DNA of 10,256 bases from positions 1 through 10,256 of the forward strand of contig URYO01000032.1 in assembly GCA_900552195.1 (NCBI GenBank), read 5' to 3'. A model generated the notes under the pieces. It was given only the letters and a program-made list of their open reading frames with translations, had not been told where the DNA came from and did not search any database. This document shows positions 1-6,927 of this stretch, piece by piece; the stretch's first letter is position 1, and each line of letters begins with the position of its first letter. The stretch is from an uncultured Sutterella sp. (GTDB taxonomy: Bacteria > Pseudomonadota > Gammaproteobacteria > Burkholderiales > Burkholderiaceae_F). Made by a program: the position numbers and the translations under genes.

Positions 1-254
1 AAGGTCAGGACTGCGCCGCCTGCCACATGGAAGGCAAACCTTCGAGCTCAAATGTCTCCGAAGCCTCCTGTCAAAAATGTCATGGAGAAGAGTCTGCTGG
101 CAAAGCTTTAGAAATCGAAGGCAAGAAGGTCGCCAACATTCACAAAACCCATTTCGATACGTTCGAATGCCTTCAGTGTCACAAAGGCCACTCTCAGTCC
201 GTAATTGCCTGCGCCGAATGTCACAAAGGCGCACAAAGCATCCAAGTCCCTTAA
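1..254 (+). CDS. Small tetraheme cytochrome c, 3' part (partial at window start)
   Basis: Periplasmic electron carrier that probably feeds electrons to the flavoprotein encoded next. The reading frame is open from base 3 and runs off the left edge, so the N-terminus and export signal are missing. Four CxxCH heme c attachment motifs are visible: CAACH (12-26), CQKCH (69-83), CLQCH (168-182) and CAECH (210-224). Extra histidines between motifs three and four, and in the IHKTH stretch before motif three, could be distal heme ligands. Spacing and size resemble the small tetraheme cytochromes and the N-terminal heme domain of Shewanella flavocytochrome c fumarate reductase; more hemes could lie upstream. 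The first ATG in the window (27) follows a CxxCH and is internal. Thirty bases separate the stop from the flavoprotein start, so the two are probably cotranscribed. The cytochrome c type is certain; the precise subfamily is not. Confidence 0.88.
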   Translation, partial: GQDCAACHMEGKPSSSNVSEASCQKCHGEESAGKALEIEGKKVANIHKTHFDTFECLQCHKGHSQSVIACAECHKGAQSIQVP

Positions 255-271
255 TTACTTAACTTCTCACC

Positions 272-277
272 AAGGAG
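272..277 (+). promoter_or_regulatory. Shine-Dalgarno for the flavoprotein Tat leader
   Basis: A perfect AAGGAG lies 7 bases before the ATG at 285. It shows that ribosomes are meant to start at the twin-arginine leader and not at the GTG at 392, which has no such site. This supports reading the two out-of-frame pieces as one original gene. Confidence 0.8.
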
Positions 278-284
278 AATAAAA

Positions 285-443
285 ATGTCAAAAGTTGAAC
301 TTTCTCGCCGCGGTTTTCTTAAAAGCACGTTAGCCGCGACAGGCGCAGCTATGGCCGGAACTGCAGCGCACGCCGGTGATATTCCTGAAAAGTGGCAGCA
401 GCCGCACTGGCAGCCGCTCAGGAAGGTGCTAAAGTCGTTTTAG
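285..443 (+). pseudogene. Tat signal peptide fragment of the flavoprotein reductase, cut off by frameshift
   Basis: A 52-codon frame opens at ATG 285 behind a strong ribosome site. It encodes a textbook twin-arginine leader: SRRGFLK near residues 7-13, an Ala/Gly/Thr-rich hydrophobic core, and an AHA|GD-like cleavage site near residue 30. A short GDIPEKW linker follows, typical of the mature start in FAD_binding_2 family reductases. After the Trp codon (393-395) the protein sequence stops making sense and ends at the TAG at 441. The continuation of the enzyme is in another frame, from 392. I read this as the 5' piece of the gene whose 3' piece is 392-1861. A sequencing or assembly error is the main alternative to a true mutation. 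Confidence 0.75.
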
Positions 444-1861
444 TTGAAAAAAACCGCGGCTGGAGCTGTCGAGGCGGTCATATCACTGCCTTTAATAGTT
501 CTCTGCAGAAAAAGATGGGTATCGATATTGATGCCGCCGAAATCGTCCGCCGTCTGGTGGCATGGGGCCAAGGCAGAATGGATGAACGCCTGCTTTGGAT
601 GTTTGCTAGAAAGTGCGGTGACTGCATGGATTGGGCCATTGACATTGCCGGCAAACACGACACCAATGTGACACTTTGGGAAGGCTATTACAAAGGCCCG
701 ACTTACACCGAATTCCCCGTCACGCACTTCTTCTACAACAAGAACATCAATCTTGACTACACATACGGTAACTCCGAAGGCATCGGCAATGTCGCGCTCA
801 TGCCTTGCTTTGAAGAAGAACTGAAGAAAGCCGGCGTCACACTGATGTACCGTACTCCTGCCGTCCAGTTCATTCAGGACGCTAACAAGCGCGTTACCGG
901 TCTCATCGCCGGCAGACCGAATAACTATACCCAGATCAATGCCGCAAAAGGCGTCATCATTGCAACCGGCTGCTACGGCTCCAATGAAGAGATGAGAAAG
1001 GCTTTTGCCCCGTATTCTCTGCACGCCGATGCACAGATCTACTTCCCGACAAAATCCAACACCGGTGACGCCCACATCATGACGATGCAGGCCGGCGGCG
1101 TGATGCAGAAGAACGATAACCATGCAGCAACGGTTCACTTAGAGGCCGGCGCCGGCAGCTACGGTTTCCTGCATGTGAACGCCAACGGCGAACGTTTTAT
1201 GAACGAAGACGTCAACACCCAGTCCAAGTCTTGCTCTAAAGAACTTCAGCCGCACGGAATTGCATGGACGGTCTACGACTCCAACTGGACACAGGACGTG
1301 AAGAAACAGGTTGACGGCAACCTCGCCGGCGGTCTTTTCTACGGACAAATGTGGCAGCCTTGGGGCAACGGCTGGAACGTTGAAATTGAAAAGGCTTCCC
1401 AGGCGCAGCACATCAAGGACGGTAAGGTTGTCGTTGCCGATACACTTGATGAACTTGCTCAGAAGATGGGCGTTCCTGTAGAAGCCCTTAAAGCAACCGT
1501 AACTCGCTACAACGAACTTGCGGCTAAAGGCCATGACGATGATTTCGGCAAGCGTCCCGAACTGCTTACTCCGATTCAGAAGGGCCCGTTCTATGCCGGC
1601 CGTCTTGTGAGCACACTCCTCGCAATGTCCGGCGGTTTGCATACTGATCCTAGCCTTCATGTTTTAGACAAGAACGATAAACCGATCGAAGGCCTCTACG
1701 TTTGCGGCGCCGCGGCCGGTGACTACTTCGGATCCGGCGACTATCCGACCATTTGCCCGGGCATGAATCACGGCAGAGCTTTGACGTTCGGACGTTTGAC
1801 TGGTGTTATGGCTGCCGGCGGTGACATCGATAAAACCGTGAAGTCGATGGAAATCAAGTGA
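392..1861 (+). CDS. Fumarate-reductase-like FAD-binding flavoprotein, body without leader (probably a broken gene)
   Basis: Flavoprotein subunit of a periplasmic respiratory reductase, FAD_binding_2 (fumarate reductase/succinate dehydrogenase flavoprotein-like) family. Family landmarks are the end of the first Rossmann unit (AALAAAQEGAKVVLVEKN, residues 4-21), VIIATGCYG, NANGERFMNED (263-273), GGLHTD, GLYVCGAAAGDYFGSGDY and ALTFGR near the C-terminus. The frame opens at a GTG with no ribosome site, and the GxGxxG loop and first beta strand that should come before it are missing. The in-frame leader lies in the 285-443 frame. A non-multiple-of-three deletion (length 3n+1, roughly 50-60 bases by comparison with the family) would explain both facts. 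As it stands the product would be neither exported nor able to bind FAD normally. By-eye alignment to Shewanella Fcc3 shows the fumarate-binding residues replaced, so the intact enzyme probably used another acceptor. The natural electron donor is probably the cytochrome encoded just upstream. Confidence 0.85.
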   Translation: MAAAALAAAQEGAKVVLVEKNRGWSCRGGHITAFNSSLQKKMGIDIDAAEIVRRLVAWGQGRMDERLLWMFARKCGDCMDWAIDIAGKHDTNVTLWEGYYKGPTYTEFPVTHFFYNKNINLDYTYGNSEGIGNVALMPCFEEELKKAGVTLMYRTPAVQFIQDANKRVTGLIAGRPNNYTQINAAKGVIIATGCYGSNEEMRKAFAPYSLHADAQIYFPTKSNTGDAHIMTMQAGGVMQKNDNHAATVHLEAGAGSYGFLHVNANGERFMNEDVNTQSKSCSKELQPHGIAWTVYDSNWTQDVKKQVDGNLAGGLFYGQMWQPWGNGWNVEIEKASQAQHIKDGKVVVADTLDELAQKMGVPVEALKATVTRYNELAAKGHDDDFGKRPELLTPIQKGPFYAGRLVSTLLAMSGGLHTDPSLHVLDKNDKPIEGLYVCGAAAGDYFGSGDYPTICPGMNHGRALTFGRLTGVMAAGGDIDKTVKSMEIK

Positions 1862-1874
1862 TATTGTGAAAATC

Positions 1875-1899
1875 CAGTCCGGAAAATTTTCCGGCACTG
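1875..1899. repeat. Palindrome downstream of the flavoprotein gene
   Basis: CCGGAAAATTTTCCGG (1879-1894) is a perfect 16-base palindrome. Flanking CAGT and ACTG extend the pairing with one bulged C at 1895. It begins 13 bases after the flavoprotein stop and just ahead of the terminator hairpin. It could be an RNA 3'-end stabilising stem or a protein-binding site; nothing in the sequence decides between them. Confidence 0.5.
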
Positions 1900-1910
1900 C
1901 ATAAAAACCA

Positions 1911-1946
1911 AAAGCGAAAATCGGTTCTCCGGTTTTCGCTTTTTTT
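1911..1946. terminator. Bidirectional intrinsic terminator between convergent genes
   Basis: AAAGCGAAAATCGG (1911-1924) pairs with CCGGTTTTCGCTTT (1929-1942) over 14 pairs with one G-U pair and a TTCT loop. On the plus strand the stem runs into a T-tract through 1946. Read on the minus strand it is followed by TTTTGGTTTTT. It can therefore end the cytochrome/flavoprotein transcript from the left and the lipoprotein transcript from the right. Confidence 0.85.
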
Positions 1947-1955
1947 CACGGAGGC

Positions 1956-1978
1956 TCTTGAAAAGGATTTTTTCAAGA
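1956..1978. repeat. Inverted repeat in the lipoprotein 3' region
   Basis: TCTTGAAAA (1956-1964) and TTTTCAAGA (1970-1978) form a 9-pair stem around a 5-base loop. It lies in the 3' untranslated region of the minus-strand lipoprotein gene. There is no T-tract directly after it on either strand, so it is more likely a transcript-stabilising stem than a terminator. Confidence 0.45.
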
Positions 1979-2003
1979 ATGCTCTCAAATATTCTTTTTC
2001 GGT

Positions 2004-2210
2004 TTAGTACCGATGGTAACCGCGGTGCGGCATTCTCTGCTGAGGTTCTGCGCAAGGATATTGCGGATATGCAGAATTGTCATACCGATGGGGGCCGTAG
2101 TAGCCGTCGGAGGCGTACGGACGATGATCGTTGTAGTAATGGCCGTGGTGCATGCAGCCGGCAATGAAAGGTAACGACAGCAAAGCAAGGACGATTGTAA
2201 AACGCTTCAT
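2004..2210 (-). CDS. Small His/Tyr-rich lipoprotein
   Basis: A 68-residue predicted lipoprotein of unknown function. The N-terminus is a good type II signal: MKRF, a hydrophobic core, then the lipobox IAGC with the lipidated Cys at residue 19. Met, not Asp, follows the Cys, which favours the outer membrane by the usual sorting rule. The 49 residues after the Cys contain 7 His and 10 Tyr along with many Pro, Gly and Arg, and one further Cys. They have no recognisable fold and look disordered. The start is supported by AAGGAG 6 bases upstream of ATG (plus positions 2217-2222). The gene stands alone, divergent from cysS and convergent with the reductase operon. The His content suggests metal or heme binding, but that is only a guess. 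I do not recognise the family. Confidence 0.75.
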   Translation of the reverse strand: MKRFTIVLALLSLPFIAGCMHHGHYYNDHRPYASDGYYGPHRYDNSAYPQYPCAEPQQRMPHRGYHRY

Positions 2211-2237
2211 AACGATCTCCTTAGAACAACTTCTCCC

Positions 2238-2265
2238 AATCTAAACGATCTGATGTTTATGACAA
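2238..2265 (-). promoter_or_regulatory. Candidate sigma70 promoter of the lipoprotein gene
   Basis: Read on the minus strand, TTGTCA (plus 2260-2265) and TAGATT (plus 2238-2243) are separated by 16 bases. They match the -35 and -10 consensus at 5/6 and 4/6 positions, about 30 bases from the lipoprotein start codon. The placement is sensible, but the match is moderate and found by eye only. Confidence 0.4.
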
Positions 2266-2274
2266 GTCTTGAGC

Positions 2275-2338
2275 CCTAGGATTTCTACTTAGGTCAGGAG
2301 TATCTTTGTCTTTGGTACAGACGGTTTCCTGCCTAGGT
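2275..2338. promoter_or_regulatory. Two mutually exclusive hairpins with CCTAGG/CTTAGG repeats upstream of cysS
   Basis: A 12-pair stem forms between 2287-2299 (ACTTAGGTCAGGA) and 2327-2338 (TCCTGCCTAGGT), with one G-U pair and a bulged T at 2294. The same left arm can instead pair with CCTAGG at 2275-2280, giving a 6-pair stem with a 7-base loop. Inside the large loop GTCT (2308-2311) can pair with AGAC (2319-2322). Competing stems are typical of leader RNAs, but three near-copies of CCTAGG could equally be DNA operator sites. The extended -10 element at 2354-2362 would put this region upstream of the cysS transcript, which favours a DNA-level role. Function is unknown. Confidence 0.4.
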
Positions 2339-2353
2339 GTGAAGGCTTCCATT

Positions 2354-2362
2354 TGGTAAAAT
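2354..2362 (+). promoter_or_regulatory. Candidate extended -10 promoter for cysS
   Basis: TGGTAAAAT is an extended -10 element (TG, one base, then 5/6 match to TATAAT). No good -35 hexamer lies 16-18 bases upstream. Transcription would begin near 2369 and give a 5' leader of about 70 bases before the cysS ATG. This leader contains a small GCTCG/CGAGC stem at 2374-2386. Identified by eye only. Confidence 0.35.
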
Positions 2363-2441
2363 CGACAAATTAGGCTCGGTGCGAGCAGAAGTTAGGAAGC
2401 TTCGACTCAATCCGGCTGTTCCATTAACGAAAGGAAGTCCG

Positions 2442-3836
2442 ATGGCCTTAAAAATTTACAATACGCTCTCTCGTAGCGTGGAGCCCTTTAAATCCATTAC
2501 ACCCGAAAAAGTCGGAATGTATGTTTGCGGCGTTACCGTCTACGATGACTGCCACATTGGACACGGAAGAACATTTATCGCTTTTGACGTGGCAAGACGC
2601 TGGCTCCAGGAGAGCGGCTACGACGTCAAATTCGTCCGCAACGTAACCGATGTTGACGACAAGATTATTAAACGCGCGGCTGAACGCAAGATTCTGCCGT
2701 CCGAACTGGCCGAGACCTATACCAAGCGCATGCAGGAAGATCTCGGTGAACTCGGCTGCTTGCCTCCGAGCGTTGAGCCGAGAGCGACTCAATACATTCC
2801 TAAGATGCTTGCCCTGATCGAGAAGCTCGAAGAAAAGGGCTATGCCTATCAGGACAAGAATGGTGACGTCGATTTCTCCGTTCGTAAATTTAAACCCTAC
2901 GGCGCCTTGTCCGGCAAGAAAGTCGACGAACTGCAGCCCGGGGAGCGCGTTAGAGTTGAGGAAGCCAAGCAGGATCCGCTGGACTTTGCACTTTGGAAGA
3001 GAGCAAAACCCGGTGAACCCGAGTGGGATTCCAAATGGGGCAAAGGACGTCCCGGCTGGCATATTGAGTGCTCTGCCATGAGCTGTGATCTGCTTGGAGA
3101 AACCTTTGATATTCACGGCGGCGGTCCTGACTTGATGTTCCCGCACCATGAAAATGAAATCGCTCAGAGTGAAGCTGCCAACGGTAAGAAGTTCGTGAAC
3201 ACCTGGATGCACTCCGGTCCGCTGCGCGTCAACGGCGAGAAAATGAGTAAGTCTCTCGGCAACTTCTGGACCATCCGTGATGCTTTAAAGGAAACGAACA
3301 CTCAGTACGGCGACAAGAACGGCAACGAAACGCTCCGTTTCTTCTTACTGCGCTCCCACTACAGAAGCCCGATCGATTTCTCTTCTGCTTTGGTCGAAGA
3401 CGCTCATCAGGCACTGATTCGTCTTTATACGGCGCTCAAAAATACGCCGGCAGACGACAACCCTCTGGACTGGAACGAAAAGTATGCCGCTCAGTTCAAA
3501 GAAGCGATGGATGACGATTTCAATACGGCTCAGGCTGTCGCTGTTCTCTTCGAATTGGCCAAAGAAGTCAACCAAACGAAGTCTCCTGAACTTGCACGCC
3601 AGCTCAAAAAACTCGGCGGTGTGCTTGGCATCCTCCAGCTAGACCCAGAAGCCTTCGTCAAAGGCGCCGTGGATTCTGTGGACGAAGCAGCTGTCGAAGC
3701 CTTGATCGCGGAAAGAAAGGCGGCAAAGGCTGCTAAGAACTGGGCAAGAGCTGATGAAATCCGTAAAGAGCTCTTAGAAAAGAATATTGTTTTGGAAGAT
3801 GCTCCCGGCGGTGTGACGACTTGGCGCAGAGCTTAA
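2442..3836 (+). CDS. cysS: Cysteine--tRNA ligase
   Basis: Cytoplasmic class I aminoacyl-tRNA synthetase that charges tRNA-Cys with cysteine using ATP. At 464 residues it matches E. coli CysS (461). The HIGH signature (residues 38-41, in CHIGHGRT) and KMSKS (267-271) are both intact. The zinc site that selects the cysteine thiol is complete: Cys29, Cys210, His235 and Glu239, each one position after its E. coli counterpart. The C-terminal helical anticodon-binding region ends in the usual RADEIRKEL stretch. The frame stays open upstream to 2379, but the ATG at 2442 gives the family-typical [11 protein letters not shown] start and has AAAGGAAG 4 bases before it. This is the first gene of the cysS, glycosylase, accA, tilS run. 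Confidence 0.97.
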   Translation: MALKIYNTLSRSVEPFKSITPEKVGMYVCGVTVYDDCHIGHGRTFIAFDVARRWLQESGYDVKFVRNVTDVDDKIIKRAAERKILPSELAETYTKRMQEDLGELGCLPPSVEPRATQYIPKMLALIEKLEEKGYAYQDKNGDVDFSVRKFKPYGALSGKKVDELQPGERVRVEEAKQDPLDFALWKRAKPGEPEWDSKWGKGRPGWHIECSAMSCDLLGETFDIHGGGPDLMFPHHENEIAQSEAANGKKFVNTWMHSGPLRVNGEKMSKSLGNFWTIRDALKETNTQYGDKNGNETLRFFLLRSHYRSPIDFSSALVEDAHQALIRLYTALKNTPADDNPLDWNEKYAAQFKEAMDDDFNTAQAVAVLFELAKEVNQTKSPELARQLKKLGGVLGILQLDPEAFVKGAVDSVDEAAVEALIAERKAAKAAKNWARADEIRKELLEKNIVLEDAPGGVTTWRRA

Positions 3837-3841
3837 TCTCT

Positions 3842-4495
3842 ATGGCAGAGCAAACCGAAAAACCCGAATGGTGGGATCAAGCTAAAAAGGAGCTTTCCGA
3901 AGCTGATCCCGTCATGGCCCAAATCATTCGCGCCAAGCCTGAAGGATTTCTTGCGACTCGCGGGAATCCTTTTGAGACGCTGCTGCGCTCCGTGATCGGG
4001 CAGCAGATCTCCGTTAAAGCGGCGGCCAACATATGGGAACGGTTTGCTAAAGCCTGTAAAGAAATAAAACCTGAAATTATTACCCGCAAACATCGTCGAA
4101 CCTTGAGGACCGCAGGTTTGAGCGAACGTAAGATTGAGTACGTTTTTGATATCTGTCGCTTTTTTCTCGAGAATCCGGATGCGGCCGACGGCTTTCAGCA
4201 TCGTTCCAATGAGGAAATTATCAAGGAACTTTGTACCATCAAAGGCGTAGGCCCCTGGACGGCGGAAATGTTTTTGATCTTTGCGCTGCGTCGTCCGGAT
4301 GTTGCTCCAATGCTCGATTACGGCTTTATCAAAGCCGTCGGCCAAGCGTATTTTCCGGAGATCGCGTTTGAAGAATGGTCTGCGGCCGACCGAAAAGAAG
4401 AAATGTCATCGGTGATTGCCAAATGGGGTCCATGGAAAACCGCCGGCACATGGTATTTATGGCGAAGCCTTAACAACGGACCGATGCAGTACTAA
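3842..4495 (+). CDS. DNA-3-methyladenine glycosylase II family protein (HhH-GPD, AlkA-like)
   Basis: Base-excision repair enzyme that probably removes alkylated purines such as 3-methyladenine from DNA. The 217-residue protein has the HhH-GPD layout: an N-terminal helical part with RSVIGQQISVKAAANIW, the helix-hairpin-helix IKGVGPWTAEMF (133-144) that grips the DNA backbone, and Asp159 in MLDYGFIKAVG at the catalytic aspartate position. No iron-sulfur cluster cysteines follow, which separates it from the EndoIII and MutY branches. The start is the ATG at 3842, 5 bases after the cysS stop. A TTG at 3821 in the same frame would overlap cysS and seems less likely. No strong ribosome site is visible, so translation may be coupled to cysS. 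It is shorter than E. coli AlkA because it lacks that protein's N-terminal domain. Confidence 0.9.
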   Translation: MAEQTEKPEWWDQAKKELSEADPVMAQIIRAKPEGFLATRGNPFETLLRSVIGQQISVKAAANIWERFAKACKEIKPEIITRKHRRTLRTAGLSERKIEYVFDICRFFLENPDAADGFQHRSNEEIIKELCTIKGVGPWTAEMFLIFALRRPDVAPMLDYGFIKAVGQAYFPEIAFEEWSAADRKEEMSSVIAKWGPWKTAGTWYLWRSLNNGPMQY

Positions 4496-4504
4496 AGGAA
4501 TAAC

Positions 4505-5476
4505 ATGGCAAAAGTCACTTACTTAGAATTTGAAAAACCCGTTGCTCAGCTTGAGGAAAAAATTCAGGAACTCCGCGATATGAGCTCCGGATCCGAAGGT
4601 TTGGATTTAACAAGCGACATCAACGGGCTTGAAAAGAAAAAAGCCAAACTTCTCAAAGAAATCTTCAATAAGCTTTCTCCTTGGGAAATGTCGCTTTTGG
4701 CTCGCCATCCGAATCGTCCGTACACACTGGATTACATCAACATGATTTTTACGGACTTCCACGAACTGCACGGTGATCGTGCTTACGCGGATGATCCTTC
4801 TATTGTCGGCGGCATGGCTCGTTTTAACGGTGAGCCGGTTATGGTGATCGGACATCAGAAGGGCCGTGATACGCGCGAAAGAACGCTCCGTAATTTCGGA
4901 ATGAGCCGTCCGGAAGGCTATCGCAAAGCGCTCCGCTTGATGCAGACAGCCGAAAAGTTCTCCATGCCGATCTTTACCTTCGTCGACACACCGGGTGCCT
5001 ATCCGGGCATCGGCGCTGAAGAGCGCGGGCAGTCCGAGGCGATCGGTCACAACCTCTTTGTGATGAGTCGACTGAAAACGCCGATCGTTGCAACGGTAAT
5101 TGGCGAGGGCGGCTCCGGCGGTGCCTTGGCGATTGCAGTGGCTGATGTCGTTCAGATGCTTCAGTATTCCACTTATTCCGTTATTTCGCCGGAAGGCTGT
5201 GCTTCCATTTTGTGGAAGAGTGCAGCTAAGGCTCCGGATGCAGCAAAGGCCTTGGGATTGACCGCTCACCAGCTGTTTGATGCCGGTCTGATCGACAAGA
5301 TCCTGCCTGAGCCTTTAGGCGGCGCTCATCGCGATCCTGAAGCGATGGCCCAAACCTTAAAGCGTTCTTTGAGCGATTCCCTTCGCACGCTGAAGCGCAT
5401 GAGCACCGAGGAGCTTCTGGAAGAACGCTACAAGAAGCTCCTCAACTACGGAAAATATGCCGAAGTCGAAAAATAA
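4505..5476 (+). CDS. accA: Acetyl-CoA carboxylase carboxyltransferase subunit alpha
   Basis: Alpha subunit of the AccA/AccD carboxyltransferase, which moves the carboxyl group from carboxybiotin on AccB to acetyl-CoA to make malonyl-CoA, the first committed step of fatty-acid synthesis. The 323 residues match E. coli AccA (319). The family N-terminus [19 protein letters not shown] is clear. The crotonase-fold core contains the [10 protein letters not shown] region, [18 protein letters not shown] (D161 in DTPG) and the glycine-rich oxyanion loop GEGGSGGA (200-207). [12 protein letters not shown] follows. AAAGGA sits 5 bases before the ATG, which is 9 bases after the glycosylase stop. The last 20 bases overlap tilS in another frame. 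The partner accD is not in this window. Confidence 0.97.
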   Translation: MAKVTYLEFEKPVAQLEEKIQELRDMSSGSEGLDLTSDINGLEKKKAKLLKEIFNKLSPWEMSLLARHPNRPYTLDYINMIFTDFHELHGDRAYADDPSIVGGMARFNGEPVMVIGHQKGRDTRERTLRNFGMSRPEGYRKALRLMQTAEKFSMPIFTFVDTPGAYPGIGAEERGQSEAIGHNLFVMSRLKTPIVATVIGEGGSGGALAIAVADVVQMLQYSTYSVISPEGCASILWKSAAKAPDAAKALGLTAHQLFDAGLIDKILPEPLGGAHRDPEAMAQTLKRSLSDSLRTLKRMSTEELLEERYKKLLNYGKYAEVEK

Positions 5477-6893
5477 TCCTTCTGAAAAGAAAACTGTCCG
5501 CGGCATTACAACGCGTGTCCGGACAGCTCTTGAAAATACTGCCCGACAGCTGCAGCTGTCCGCCGACGGACTGCCGATTGCTTCCGGCGAGAAACCGATC
5601 AATGTGATTGTCGCCTTCTCGGGCGGTCTGGATTCCTCCGTTCTGCTTTACGCAGTCTCCCAGCTCAAGGGAAAGTCTTACGGCGAAATTACCGCGGTCC
5701 ACGTCCACCACGGCCTTTCAAAGCACGCCAACGAATGGGCTGAGTTTTGTGAAGAGCGCGCGAAGAAGTGCGGTGTGCGGTTTGTTCTCAGAAAAGTGAC
5801 AGTGCCTTCGGGCGGCGCCGGTTTTGAGGCTGAAGCGCGTCAGCTTCGTTATGAAGTTCTCGAAGAGGAAGCGAGGAAGGCAGCGGCGGACGTGATCTTA
5901 ACGGCTCATCATTTAGACGATCAGCTCGAAACGTTCCTTATTCAATGGATGAGAGGCTCAGGTCCTGCGGGATTAGCCGCCATGCCTCCGCTGCTTCGCA
6001 AAGACGGATGCACGATTATGCGTCCGCTGCTCGGGTTTCAAAGGACAGAACTGGAACGTTTTGCCGAAATTCGAGGTATCAAGTGGGTCGAAGATGAAAG
6101 TAATGAAGATACGAAATATCTTCGCAACGCGATTCGGCACAACATCATTCCCGAACTGGAAAAGATTCGTCCGGGATTCAAAACAGCCGCAGCCCGCAGC
6201 ATAGAGCTGATAGCAGAAGCGGCAGAGACGCTTCGTGATGTCGCCGAAGACGACTTTAATCAAGCGTCTGAGAACGACGGGAAATACCTTCGTATTGACG
6301 ATTTTTTAGCACTTCCTGCTGGACGCAGAGCTCGGGTTCTGAGATTGTGGCTCGACAGAGTAGGTTTTAAACCCCTGCCGAGGTCGCGTCTGCTGGAAAT
6401 GATTCGCCAGATCAAAGAGACGACAAAGCAAAGTGTCTGTCTCATGTTCTCCGACGGTTTAGAAATTCGCAAATACGGGTCTCGTCTTATGGTCACCGAG
6501 CATGAAAAGCCGGAAAGCGAAGCTGAGATCATTGTCGAATGGCACGGAGAACCTGAAATTGACTTACCACAGTACAACGGGAAGCTTGTTTTTACACCGG
6601 CCGAAGAGGGCTTTAACGAAGGTTATCTGAAAGCTCAGCCGCTCTCGATTCGCCGGCGCTCCGGCGGTGAGAAAATCAAGATTCATAAATTCCGTCCCCG
6701 CAAAGCCCTCAAAATGCTCTTCCAGGAAGCAGGGATCCCTGAGTTTGAACGCAAGAACCTGCCTTTGGTTTGGCGGGGCAAAACGCTGATTTATGTGGGC
6801 GGCGTCGGCTCCGAAGTTCGCGAGCAAGTGGATGACGACGGTACGCCGCGATACAAAATTGAATTCATAAAAAATCCCGGCCTATTTTCTTAA
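5457..6893 (+). CDS. tilS: tRNA(Ile)-lysidine synthase
   Basis: Essential tRNA-modifying ATPase that attaches lysine to C34 of the CAU-anticodon tRNA-Ile, so that it reads AUA and is charged with Ile. The PP-loop SGGLDS (55-60) is the ATP-binding signature. [20 protein letters not shown] (from about 149), [11 protein letters not shown] and RPLLGFQR complete the catalytic N-terminal domain. WVEDESNED with [12 protein letters not shown] is also family-typical. The C-terminal part carries the TilS tRNA-binding domain, with [23 protein letters not shown] and NLPLVW. At 478 residues it is longer than E. coli TilS (432), partly because about 35 extra residues precede the PP-loop. No other Met is available there, and the ATG at 5457 overlaps the accA end by 20 bases, as expected for coupled genes. 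No plus-strand T-tract terminator is evident after the stop. Confidence 0.96.
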   Translation: MPKSKNNPSEKKTVRGITTRVRTALENTARQLQLSADGLPIASGEKPINVIVAFSGGLDSSVLLYAVSQLKGKSYGEITAVHVHHGLSKHANEWAEFCEERAKKCGVRFVLRKVTVPSGGAGFEAEARQLRYEVLEEEARKAAADVILTAHHLDDQLETFLIQWMRGSGPAGLAAMPPLLRKDGCTIMRPLLGFQRTELERFAEIRGIKWVEDESNEDTKYLRNAIRHNIIPELEKIRPGFKTAAARSIELIAEAAETLRDVAEDDFNQASENDGKYLRIDDFLALPAGRRARVLRLWLDRVGFKPLPRSRLLEMIRQIKETTKQSVCLMFSDGLEIRKYGSRLMVTEHEKPESEAEIIVEWHGEPEIDLPQYNGKLVFTPAEEGFNEGYLKAQPLSIRRRSGGEKIKIHKFRPRKALKMLFQEAGIPEFERKNLPLVWRGKTLIYVGGVGSEVREQVDDDGTPRYKIEFIKNPGLFS

Positions 6894-6903
6894 CAGACCG
6901 GGA
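6869..6903 (-). terminator. Intrinsic terminator of the ABC importer operon, inside the tilS 3' end
   Basis: On the minus strand TCCCGGTCT (plus 6895-6903) pairs with AGGCCGGGA (plus 6875-6883), 9 pairs with one G-U, around an 11-base loop. Six T follow (plus 6869-6874). It lies 24 bases past the ATPase stop. The stem overlaps the last tilS codons, and the tilS stop is in the loop. Read on the plus strand it lacks a T-tract, so it works for the minus strand only. Confidence 0.8.
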
Positions 6904-6927
6904 CTGGAAGAATTTCAAAAGTTTTTG

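Noticed and set aside
392..443. Programmed frameshift joining the Tat leader to the flavoprotein body
   Set aside because: No slippery heptamer or downstream structure is evident, and a frameshift alone would not restore the missing FAD loop; a deletion explains both defects.
440..1138. Long open frames on the minus strand opposite the flavoprotein, for example 440-1138 and 1139-1660
   Set aside because: They lie antisense to a strongly conserved protein body, have no recognisable protein motifs, and appear to be a by-product of its codon use.
1958..2167. Plus-strand 69-codon frame overlapping the lipoprotein gene
   Set aside because: No ribosome site and low-complexity Arg/Ser-rich translation; the minus-strand frame has a lipoprotein signal and AAGGAG.
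2379..2441. Upstream in-frame extension of cysS beginning with a GTG at 2379
   Set aside because: The ATG at 2442 has a proper ribosome site and gives the family N-terminus; the extension resembles no CysS.
2448..3212. Minus-strand open frame of 254 codons opposite cysS
   Set aside because: It is fully inside cysS, which has all its catalytic motifs, and the antisense product shows no domain or start signal.
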